64,000 nt of DNA. Source: Bolinopsis microptera. Its lineage: Eukaryota; Ctenophora; Tentaculata; Lobata; Bolinopsidae. This document shows positions 1-10,900 of this stretch, piece after piece. How positions within the stretch are numbered: the first letter of the stretch is position 1; every line of letters starts with the position of its first letter. Both the position numbers and the translations under genes were made by a program. The stretch is from positions 6,097,001-6,161,000 of the forward strand of contig NC_087073.1 of assembly GCF_026151205.1 (NCBI RefSeq). The letters are read 5' to 3'. The notes beneath the pieces were generated by a model, which searched no databases, was not told the DNA's origin, and was given only the letters and a program-made list of their open reading frames with translations.

Positions 1-801
1 GGTATCTTTGGTTGCACTGAATTAGTCTAAGTTACGAATAATTCTCTTTAATAATAATAGTTAAATGTAACTCAGAAAGGCTTTCTTGTAGTTTTAGTAG
101 GTATTTCTATTTATAAATAGCTAAGATAAGTAGCATCCGCTAACTAAACCACAAACTGCTATTTTGTTTTGACTTGTTTGAAACCTGATATGGACACAAT
201 TAAAAAGAATGTATGATGTAGTAGAAGACATTTTACTAGCTGGCCCTTGGCGCCTCTAGTCCTATCTGAGTACGCACGTGCGGTTTGACACTGCGCGTGT
301 ACCGGCCTTTAGTTGTACACTCATTTATAATTTACCGTTTTAGTTTGCTGTGACTTGAATGTAAAGCGTAACGAATGTGGATGTGTTCGTCACGTCTGCT
401 ATGCTTGGTATAATATTGCTTGGTGTAATAGTTGCAAATCTTGCTTACATTATAAGTAGTGTCACATAGTGAGTTAGAACTTAAAAGCTTGGTGCTTGGT
501 GCTTGTCCAACTGGAATGAAGACATGCATTTCATACCTACCCGATCCATTTTTATTAGGACCGTGTTGTGTTGATATGACATGTTGATATATCAACTGTG
601 GTACGAAACAGGGAGTTGCTAGGTGTTACGTTGGGAGCTATAAATATACATAATTTACATGCCTTTCTGTGTGACTTCAATCTTATTTCAGGTGTATCTC
701 GGCTCATGGTTATCGTAGGGTGATAATTCTTTTTTCAACCGGTTTTTAAAAACCGGTCTCCTCTCCATTGGTTATAGGCTCGTTCGTATCGTAAATTGTT
801 A
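1..801. other. No gene recognised
   Basis: I see no supportable coding exon in this stretch. The short open frames lack coding character. The missing 5' exon(s) of the receptor gene that starts to be visible at 2213 could lie here or upstream of the window, but I could not identify a signal-peptide exon. Confidence 0.5.
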
Positions 802-1664
802 CCTTATCGGACCTTATTTGGACGGACTTTACTTGAACGCTGGAGGCCCTAGCGTTCATCTTAATGTCCGTTCAAATAAAGTCCGTTCAATTAATGTCCG
901 TCCAAGTTAAAGTCCGTTGAAATTTTTTCAAAAATTTTTTCATTTCGAACTTTTTGTCCAGAATATGACAACTTTGAGAAATTTATTGTGCCGTAAGTTA
1001 ACGATGGAAAGGTTCTCCTTGGTCTGCCGGAGGCACAGAAAACTCTACTAGTATATGATATTTTCAAGGGTCACTTGGCGGAAAAAAGTCAACGAAATTA
1101 TGGCACTCAACAACATAGTTCATGAACTAGTCCCCGCCAACATGACAAACTTGTTCCAGCCTCTAGATATTACGGTAAATCGTGTTTCCAAGGACATTGT
1201 CCGACGTTGTTATAGTTCATATTACTCGGGGGCGGTCATGAAACAGTGCTAGGAAAGCTCCACGTGATGTTAAGGTTAACCTAAGTTGTCTAAGATAAAA
1301 ACCACTTCACGCCGAATGGCTTGTAAAAGTTAACACTGAAATGCAGGACCGGGGTAGTTTGATAAAAAAGGTTTCCATAAAGCTAGAAATCACTGATGCT
1401 TAACCCATTTGATGAAGATAATATGTGATATTAGACACTGATCATGTACACATATTTTAACATTTTTACTGCTCAATGACTGCTTTTCTTACTTACTGTA
1501 TAAAAAATGGATTTAAAAATCATTTGCTGAAATTAAAAAAACGTCAAAAAAATTGAAAAAATTCGGATTTTTGATGGTTTTGAATGCCTTCGAGCGTTCA
1601 TATTAATGTCCGTTCATAATTATGTCCGTTTATGTAATGTCCGTCCAAATAAGGTCCGATAAGG
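802..1664. mobile_element. Decayed pogo/Tc1-superfamily DNA transposon
   Basis: The two ends are inverted copies over 29 bp (799-827 and 1639-1667), reading CCTTATCGGACCTTATTTGG inward. Each end is flanked by TA (800-801 and 1665-1666), the target duplication of the Tc1/mariner/pogo superfamily. Just inside both ends are repeated variants of GTCCGTTCAA, which look like subterminal protein-binding repeats. The interior carries a fragment of a DDE transposase (see 1055-1252). At about 863 bp the element is too short to encode a full transposase, so it is a deletion derivative. Confidence 0.75.
1055..1252 (+). pseudogene. DDE transposase C-terminal fragment (pogo/Tigger/jerky type)
   Basis: The 65-codon open frame contains VPANMTNLFQPLDITVN followed by a K and a run of basic and aromatic residues. 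This matches the conserved block of DDE-1 transposases (the 'PxNxTxxxQPLD' motif) that lies shortly before the third catalytic acid. The upstream catalytic region and the DNA-binding domain are absent, so the protein cannot be active. Its position between pogo-like inverted ends with TA duplications supports the assignment. The start codon is arbitrary. Confidence 0.7.
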
Positions 1665-1667
1665 TAA

Positions 1668-2212
1668 TGTATTCTTAATTAGTAATTTAGTCGCTCATTT
1701 TACCTGTATTTCTATATGCGCGGATCAGAGCAACTCACATAATTGACGTCACAGGTTCAAATTGTTTTAGCTGGATATCTCGGCGCGCGAATGAAATACA
1801 ACTTTGCGGATTTCACTAAAGTGGTTTATACGATTAATGTAATAAAAGGATTTGCACGAGAAAAAAACTTTTTCTAAGGTCCCCTCATCCTTTAAATTTC
1901 CTTGAATACGTCTGGATGTTATGTCTGAAGAAGACTATTTGATAAAACAGTACCAATAATTAAAGAATTAGTACAAAATACCAATAATTAAAGAATTAGT
2001 ACCAATAATTAAAGAATTAGTACCAATATTTAAAGAATTAACAATACGGTCAGAACAGATTCAGTAATGTTTTAACATACACTTTCTTCTGTTGCTGATG
2101 TATTCCAAGTCTTTCAAAACTAAGCGTGTAGTGCAACTTTAAAAACCCAATTTCCGATTTTTTTACACAAATTAGGACCAGGAGAACTTCGCATAAACAT
2201 TAATTGTTCCAG
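1668..2212. other. Intergenic or intronic, short tandem repeat only
   Basis: No exon is recognised. Positions 1950-2040 contain about four imperfect copies of a 21-22 bp unit (ACCAATAATTAAAGAATTAGT). The stretch ends at a good acceptor (TTGTTCCAG) that opens the first visible receptor exon. Confidence 0.5.
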
Positions 2213-5200
2213 ATTGGGAGTTTAAGGACGCGATTCTAGTTCGACAACATGACAACGGAACTGTAACTCCGTCCGGAGATGAAGGACTGTTGTATGTTAC
2301 ACTCGTCAACAAGGAAACCGGAGAGGAGAAGAGAGGGACAGTGTGTGGTTATTATGTTTTGGACACTGCACCTCGTCTCTTCTGTCAGAATATGGGATAC
2401 CCTGTTAAAGAACCAGCTACTGGCAGGACTCCAAGTTACAAATATGTTTCTGAGTAAGTTTTTAATTAAGTTACCATGATTATCATAAGTTTGAGGACAT
2501 CGAACGATTTGATTTTTAAATATATTTAAGTTTGACAGATTTACTGAGTCAACTTTATAGGAGTTGGTTGGATTTGAACGATGTTCCAATGACTGATGTG
2601 GAGTGTGACGATGACGATAAGAACATCTCGGACTGTAGTGTTAGCTTCAGCATACGCAACTGTGATCATAGAAGCGATGTCTGGCTGCAGTGTAAAGGTA
2701 AAATTGTAGTGTTATTCACGAATATAATCATAGCATTACAGTCATCCTACCATATCGGACTTTATTTGTAGGGCAATTATGTTCCCTCGGCAAGATACAA
2801 GCCCATATCCATAGCGTTTTTGCAACAAATAGCTTTAAATAATCATTCTTGTATTATATTATATTATTCTCATTTGTGATAAGAGTAACGTTTTTACTGA
2901 AATAGAGCTTTTAAAACGGCGGAAATTAGGCCAAACATCACTGTAAAAATGATAATTAGTAGTACACATCTCATCTGAAATTATGCTTGGTGTAGCTCGT
3001 TGGGTCTTGGGATAGTATAGGAATTCTGGTTCCTATAATGAGGTAGTTGTCTGTTCACAGATCGCCCTCTAAACTTACAAGGAAATATTTCACATAGATC
3101 CTTGGTATATAAGCAACATTTGACAGAGCATAGTATGGAGTGAGCTATGTGCCCATCCTTGGAGAACCCGGTGGATGTCCTTGCTGTACGGCAGTGTTAA
3201 ACAAGGAACTGAAACCGAAGGGTTCCGTTCAGGCCCTTCACACTTTGTTTCTGTCTAGTTCTAATGTACCGTCACAATAGTGACTTTAATATAAGCAGTT
3301 ACTGTGCAGCAAATATACAGAATTTGTTTAAATAATGACATTGCACTATCTACCCTATCACATACTCACATAACGGAGGTATAATGGCTATTTTAGCTAT
3401 CACATCAGTAAAACAGTGTCAGTCATTAGTATTACGTCCTCTCGAGGTTGTCAGCCTCAAATTTATTTTAAAGGAAAATAAATAAAATGCTATCATTCAG
3501 AAGAATGCTACATTGGAGAACATGGCGGGTTCCTAAAGTACAAATGTCCCCCTACAAGAGAAGACAGAGAGAAGTTCAAGTGTCACAACACGGAAGAGTT
3601 CTACTATGGCCATGACGTGTATTACGCTAACAGGTTTAAACAATCGTTATGCTCTGAGGACCCCTACTACTATCAGGCTTGTAACACAAGGTTTGATGGT
3701 TTCATGATAAGTAGCAGTGATAAATTATGTGAGAATTATTTGTGTCGGAGTGTGAGTGATAGAAATGAAATGATTTTACTTAGCACTTTGAGAACAATGG
3801 GATTGCTTTGTGATGGTATCAAACACTGTGAGGATAATATGGATGAAAAAAATTGTACAGATAAAACTATGTTACGTAGTGGTCTAGCAGTAGATCCTCG
3901 CTTTATATGTAATGATATATGTGACACTTGGTCCTGTGAGGATGAAGCATACTGTAATGGTCTGACTTATGGAATTTATTGTAAGTCCACTTCCAACAGT
4001 GGAACTGTCAATCTTAACAAATACTTTCCTCCAAGTTTTATATGCGATGGATCATATTGGTGTGATTACGGAGAGGATCAGTTCGACTGCAATGCTTTTC
4101 AGTCCTCCGCCGGACTGTACACCGCCGCAGTGACTTCCGCCACAGTGACCGGTTCCCCTTTTGACCAAACAAAGAACACATGTACACACTCTGCTACTGG
4201 TAGACTCGTGCCGGTCCACAACTTCATCAAGTGTGGAGTACTGAGCGGACAAGATTCTCAGGATCCGGATTATAGACAAAATCCGTATATTAAGTATTGT
4301 GAAGACGAAGATCTAAAGAAATATCAAACAAATTGTACAGACCAAGCTAGGGAAGGAGGATCGTGCACTATAGATGGATACAGGTCAACTTTTTCTAAAT
4401 ATATGATTTGCATGGAAGACAAACAAGCTCAAATATGTGATGATCACCTGGAAAGTCAATGTCAGGACATCTCAAAATCATGTGTTAATAAACACAAACA
4501 CGTGATGTGTGACGACCTCCCGGATTGCAATGACAGATCCGATGAAACACACCCAATCTGCCGTAAGCAAACGGAAACCACCTGCCAAAGAAGGGTTGGA
4601 AAAGCAGGTGAATTAAGGTTACCTTTAACCTGGCTAGGTGACGGTATAGAGGACTGTGTAAATGGTATTGATGAACTGGAAATCTGGCCAACATGTGGAA
4701 AGGATAAGTCCCGAAGATTAGTAACCAGCAATAAAACTTGCGAAAATGTTCTCCTGTGCCCCTCAGGAGATCCCGGCTTCGTCGAATTAAACGATCTATG
4801 TGACGGACTTGAAACATGTGGTAATGAGAAAAGAATGTGTTCATTATCCCAACATTCCTCTACAATCTTCACTTCAGTCTCCAGCAAAGGAAATAGCTTT
4901 GTCAAGTATCTATCATTTTGTATGAAAGGACTAAGGAGTATCAGCTATCTCAAAAAGGACAACTGCGCACAAGAGCGTTTCATCTTTCCAGATCATCACT
5001 TTTTTGGAGTGGACACAAAAACAGAGTTGCATCTCCCTGACAGTAAGCAACATTGTGACCACATGTATGGGGAGCAATATGTCTTCACTAGCTGCACAGA
5101 TAGATGTAAAAACTCAACCTGCCCACTAAAGAACCTGCCAAAATACGATGCTTGTTCTAATCAATACCCTAATAGGATAGGAACCATTGCCAACAACAAA

Positions 5201-6856
5201 TACCTGGTGTTCTTCACCAAATCACGCGAAAACTTATACTCGAATAAGTATTTTGTGTGCGATAATAATGTCACATGTATAAATTATTCTCAAGTTTGTG
5301 ATTTGGTTGATAATTGCGGCGACAGATCTGACGAGTTGGCATGTACAAATGGTTTCATATGCGACTCTACTCGTATCATTACCAAAGTTAAGAAATGTGA
5401 TGATAAGTTCGATTGCTTCGACATGTCTGACGAATGTAATCTGGAGTGCTCAAGACAGATACTGGAAAACGTAGCTCTGAAAGTAAGCTCATTAGTCATA
5501 GGGGGGCTAGCTGTTTTAGCAAACCTGATCATAATGGTAAAGAACATAGGATCTCTGAAACACTGCAGGACATCTGTTTCCTTGGCTAACAAATCTCTGA
5601 TAATCTTGATATCTTTGGGAGACTTCTTAGTGGGTTGCTATTTGTTAGTCATAGCAATATATGACGCGGTTATTTTCAAGAAAGACTACTGCAAAAGTCA
5701 AATTGAATGGATGACTAGCCTTCAGTGCTCCACAATAGGTGTTGTCAGTACCATAGGATCCCAGATCTCCTTATTTGCCATGGCAGGGTTGAGCACCATT
5801 AGGCTAAATGGAATAAGAGGTTCACTCAGAGTCCCAGGTGAAGTCAACTTTGCAAAATCTGTTAAGGTGGCACTAGGGGTACTTTGCATCGTGATGACAT
5901 CTGCAGCCATTGCCATCGCACCAATAATTAGCTCATTTGAAAACTTTTTTGTAAACGGATACAAATTTTCTGATGAGCTTAGACTTTTTATCGGAACTCA
6001 AACCAAACAAGAAGTCCTCGCAGTCCTTGAAGCTTACTATGGACGGATGAAAGGAAAAAACCTGAGTTGGGAAACGATCCTAAAGATGTACCGTGGCATG
6101 TTCTCTCATGATGTAGGATATCCAGACCACACCGATACAGTCACAAAGCTTGATTTCTATGGCAATGACGGTGTATGCCTCTTTAAGTATTTTGTCGACA
6201 ACAACGACCCCCAGAGAAACTTCGTTTGGGCGATACTCACCGTAAACTTTGTCTGCTTCCTATTCATTTCAATATCATACATTTTAATAGGAATTGTTTC
6301 TAGAAATTCCTCAAAAGGTCTTGCTAATCCACAGAACAATCGACAAATTAGTAATCGAAACCGAAAAATGGGTAGAAGGATAACAATCATCATCACTACT
6401 GACTTCTGTTGTTGGGTGCCTTTCATCGTTATCTGTGTGCTACACTCCCTAGAAGTGTTTGATGCAACTCCATGGTACAGTATATTCTCAATGATCATCT
6501 TGCCAATAAATTCTGTGATAAACCCATTCCTTTATGAAGATTTTTTCACAGGACTACTCAGAGCATCTTTTAACTCAACCTCAGCCAGAATCACCAATTC
6601 ATCCATTTACCAAACTTTCATCGCACGTCTCAGTACTGCCCAACCTGAAGTTATTGAGATGGAGCAGATAGAAGTTCCAAGAAGAGAACCTGCTAGTAGT
6701 GTTCTCAGTACTGCCCAACCTGAAGTTATTGAGATGGAGCAGATAGAAGTTCCAAGAAGAGAACCTGCTAGTAGTGTTCTCAGTACAGAAGAAAAGCAGA
6801 AAGAACCTGTCGAACCGAAGACAATAGCTGATATTCCATCACGCGGTGATATGTAG
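2213..6856 (+). CDS. SRCR- and LDLa-domain rhodopsin-family GPCR (5' incomplete)
   Basis: Three exons join in frame: 2213-2453, 2561-2697 and 3501-6856 (stop TAG). Exons 1-2 encode an SRCR-like domain (RGTVCGYY...LFCQNMGYPV, then the cysteine block ending DVWLQCK). Exon 3 holds about seven LDLa-type repeats with acidic C-terminal motifs (for example CNDRSDE, CGDRSDELAC). Seven hydrophobic helices follow: TM1 near 5485-5550, TM2 5590-5660, TM3 5720-5790, TM4 5858-5930, TM5 6220-6300, TM6 6380-6450, TM7 6478-6535. The loop EWMTSLQC and TM7 INSVINPFLY resemble relaxin/LGR and GRL101-type receptors, but there are no leucine-rich repeats. The DRY motif after TM3 is replaced by TIR, so coupling may be atypical. 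The tail holds a 25-residue duplication. The first visible exon starts inside a codon and no signal peptide is seen, so at least one 5' exon is missing. The ligand is unknown. Confidence 0.85.
6629..6778 (+). repeat. 75-bp in-frame tandem duplication in receptor tail
   Basis: Positions 6629-6703 and 6704-6778 read as the same 75 bases. Together they encode two copies of a 25-residue acidic segment containing PEVIEMEQIEVPRREP. A third, truncated start (CTCAGTAC) follows at 6779. The near absence of differences suggests a recent duplication. Confidence 0.9.
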
Positions 6857-7973
6857 GTGATGGAGTTACCGGTCTCCAAAACCAAGCTAGAGATAAAGAA
6901 GGGGAATCATCTTCAGCAAACGTTACAGGCGAGGACAGGTGTGCTTGGTTAAAAGGAACAGCTGATGATGTGATAGTTAAGGTACATTCTCCATTGGTGC
7001 AGCAGAGAAATGATCCTGAAGTCATCTCTCAAACCATCAACAAAGATGCAGAGGTAAAAACGATGTAGCGATGTTAAAGATGTAGAGCTGCGACTAACGG
7101 AAGACGTTATTACTAATGTGCATTCTGAGGAGGTGCAGCACATACAAGATCCTAAAATTCGTCCTCAAATCACGGACAAAGATCTTAATCAGAGTGAACC
7201 TCGTGGTATAGTTTCGAACTTGAGTGGAAATATTTGTGTATATTGATAGCTTGGGATGAGGTTTTTGTTCATCTTGACTGAAACTGTAAGAAAAGTAAAA
7301 TGTATGAACTTATGCAGTGAAACCTCTTTATACTGGGCTTATGCAACTCGATATGCACTCATTTTATATGCAATAAGCGATGTGAGCTCTGATGAATCAC
7401 CAACTGTCCAAACTCCAAACACAGATCGGGGGAAGAAATGAGCACGGTGTAAAGAGGTTCACGGTAAATATACATTTTTATATTGACATAAAATTGAGAT
7501 GAACGCTAATATAATTTTGAAAAAATTGCGAAAAAAGCTAGTACGGAAATTGCTATTTAAATATTTGCTGAAGTTATTTATACGTGATACGAGGAACTGA
7601 AACCGCTAGACTCCATGCTTAGCTGGCTCCATTCTGTGTTTATGTTAATGAATGACATATTTCTTTTAATTTATATACAGTAAATCAACTGTACCAGTTA
7701 CATTTATTCTCCATTATATCTAACATGACGTACTGCAGTACGACACATTAAGATAACTGATTCGGTTGCGAAATTTCGAGTTTTACTGTTAACATATGCG
7801 ATTTTAGATTATTTCCTGAATAGATATTTGACAGATTTGGTGAACTTTTTCCCCCAGTGACCAATAATAAGTTCGATAACTGAGGATGGTATGAGACCAA
7901 ATTGAGGTACTACCGGAAGTCAAAATCCCAGAAAAAATGGAAAAATCGTATTGTCCTTTTCTCTGTGCCATTT
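6857..7973 (+). other. Receptor 3' flank with an open, shifted tail-like frame
   Basis: Just after the receptor stop, the +1 frame stays open to about 7065 and encodes an acidic segment (for example EGESSSANVTGEDRC and VHSPLVQQRNDPEVIS). A diverged second copy of that segment follows near 7119-7200 (VHSEEVQHIQDPKIRPQ). This looks like former cytoplasmic tail now outside the frame, or an alternative C-terminus. The rest, to the end of the minus-strand coiled-coil gene, holds nothing I can support. Confidence 0.4.
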
Positions 7974-10900
7974 TCAATTTTTTCTGGATCGAAATTTCAC
8001 GAAGCAAATAATGAACGACACAAAAATGTGGCTGACCAGGCGTTTGTTGTTGTGTTTTCTCTGTTTTTCATCCTCACAACTCTCTGCCAAAACCATCTTG
8101 AGGTGTTTTTCAAACGAGTCACTCTTCGCTTTCTCCCCCTGAAACATCACAGTTGTGAGCTAACTTTGACAGCTACTGATTTAAAACAAACTGTTCCCGG
8201 AATAAGCTCTGGCTCTGAAGAACTTACATTCCAGGGCAGGGGTTAATCTCTTAAATTTTTACAAACCTGAAGTCGCCATTTCAGAGAAGCGATGGTTTTG
8301 GTTTTATGTCCAGAGTCCTGTTTCAGTTTGTTGATCTGGCCTGCAAGTTCATTCTTTTCAGATGTCATATCAGCTATTTTGTTGGATTCAAGCCCAGTCT
8401 CCTTTACAGCTGCTGTCTCTGCCTGCTTGAAATACTTAGTTGTTAACTGGTATAATTTCACATACGCTATATTCGGAATGCTGTAATATTAGAATGACAG
8501 AATTCTGTAATGTTAGAATTCTGTAATATTAGAATGCTCTAATAATAGAATGCTAGAATTCTGTAATGTTAGAATGCTGTGCTACACACGGAGATGCTCT
8601 TGCGAAGAAGTGTGGTCTGTATTTTAGACAGATCAAAATTCAAACACATTACACAGGAAGCTTGAAAACAGTTTTTATAAACAGTTTCAAAGCCTTCCAT
8701 TCAACCTACAGTTGGCACAGCAATTTCACCAGCATTCGCTACAGCTAGCTGAGCCACATTAATTGCAGCTCCCTCAAAATAACTTCTCTTCTCCGCTTCT
8801 TGACATCGTGTCAGTAAAACCTTCATTTCTTTCTCTTTCTCTTCCTTCAAGCTTTCTAGTTTTGTCTGCAAATATTCATCGCTAAATAAAACTTACGGCC
8901 ATTTCAAGAACAATTGTTGGAGAAAAGAGCCTAGACAGATCGAGAATAGTCTGTGAAACTGTTACAACTATAACTGAACAATGTTAACATACAATGTATG
9001 TTAAATGTTAATAACATACATTTAGGTCTGCTTGAGACTTGCTTAATCGCTCATTGTTTTCTTTTATTGAAGTAGCCTTGGTTTTCTCCAGCTCTAAAGC
9101 AAGTTCCAGCTTCTTTTTGATCTCATCATTACCCTCAACCTTGTCCTCAAACGAGGCGAGCCTAGGAATAATTTGATATTTGAAAGATTTACAAGTACAT
9201 GTTTCCGCTAGTGATAAATGATATAGTTTATACTTATAGATGTATAATGTATATGATTTTAGTTTTACTGATAAATTACTGGTTAAAACCAAGCTTCAAA
9301 GCCATTCAGTCTGATTCGATCTAACATAAGAAATTTGGCGATCTGATGGACATGCAACACTGAGGTTCAAACGTTGGACTCCAACGCCTGTGTGCATAAG
9401 ACGAATACAAGACAAAGTCCTTATTCAGTCCAAAAGTTAAATAATGGACCACACGTGTTCACTAAAATCACCTGTCTTTGTACGATTGGATAGTTTCTTG
9501 TGCGTCCGGTGGTAGTTCAGCAAGTGTCTTTACTTCCAACTCAGATATCTGTTTTCTCAGTTCAGCAATAATCTAAGAAACTTATTATTAGCCATCTATC
9601 AAATCTTACCTGTTAGCATATGCTTCGTGACCAATTTTCAAGATCTAAGCCTAACAAACTATTCGAAACTTACATCTTGTTTGCTTTGTAACTCTGTTTG
9701 ATGAGATTTGGAGTTAGCTTCTGTCAGTTTCTTCTCATCTTCAAACTTCTTCTCATTTTCTTCTTCCTTTTTCACCATCTTCTCCTGTATGGACGTAACT
9801 TCTTCTTTACTGCTGTTCAACTGAAAGATAATAGTATGAAGCCCCAAGGCAACACGAAGAAGAGCTCTTTTCCGCTTGTTTTTGCTTGACTGAGTTAGCA
9901 AGATTTGAAATACTGATATAACATCGAATCATAGTTACTTAGCTTTTCAGAAAATACCAACCTCCGAATTTAGCTGTTCCAGATTGTTCTTGAGATCAAT
10001 ACGTTCTTTACTGGCAGTCTCCTCTACCAGATGCTTTGTTTTCTCTGCCTCTTGACACCTTATCAGTAGAGATTTGTTTTCTTTCTCTTTCTCTTCTTTT
10101 ACATTCGATAGCTTTGTCTGCGGATAGAAATGTAGTCACAAGTCGTAACCTTTCAGTTTAATAATACAAATCAGCATTATTGGGGGGGGGGGGGGGGGGG
10201 GGGGGCCACTATTCACCCAGACAACTCCCAACAAATAAACCAATCTGTGGGTAAGATGGAAAATGAAAATAAAAACTAACACTCATGTCTGCCAGGGATT
10301 GATTTAATCTATGAAGGTCTTCTTGAAGTGAAGTAGCTCTAGTTCTCTCCAGCTCAACTGATAGTTCCAGTTTATTCTTCAGTTCATCCTTACTTTCAAC
10401 TTCTAGCTCCAGTGTGACCAGTCTGCAATATCATCACTCATCAGTTAAGCTAAATTACTATAGTAGAACTTTGAATATCTTTGAAGAACTAAAAGTAAAA
10501 TGTTTAACATTTTATATGGGATTTACCTATCTTGAGCAACTAGGTTAAGGTGTTTGTAAGGATCCCCATTTTGTGCCGGTTTTTATTAGTACAAAACTGT
10601 TGTATTACCTGTCTTGGAATGTCTGGATAGTTTGTTGAGCATCTTGTGGTAAATCAGCTATAGTTTTTGCTTCTAAGTCTGTTATCTGTTTCCTCAAATC
10701 AGCAATTACCTGACGGGTGACAAGTTGTGAAAGCCAAATACACAGCGATAACAGAGAAAGTTTGAAATTGTTTTAAGCATTGTTTTATTTATAATACAAT
10801 ATATTTCGAATTAAAACTTACATCTTGTTTGCTTTGTAACTCTGTTTGATGAGACTTGGAGTTAGCTTCTGTTAGTTTCTTCTCATCTTCAATCTTCTTC

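Noticed and set aside
2236-2589. Minus-strand 117-codon frame
   Set aside because: It is the shadow of the SRCR exons, which have proper splice sites and domain pattern on the plus strand.
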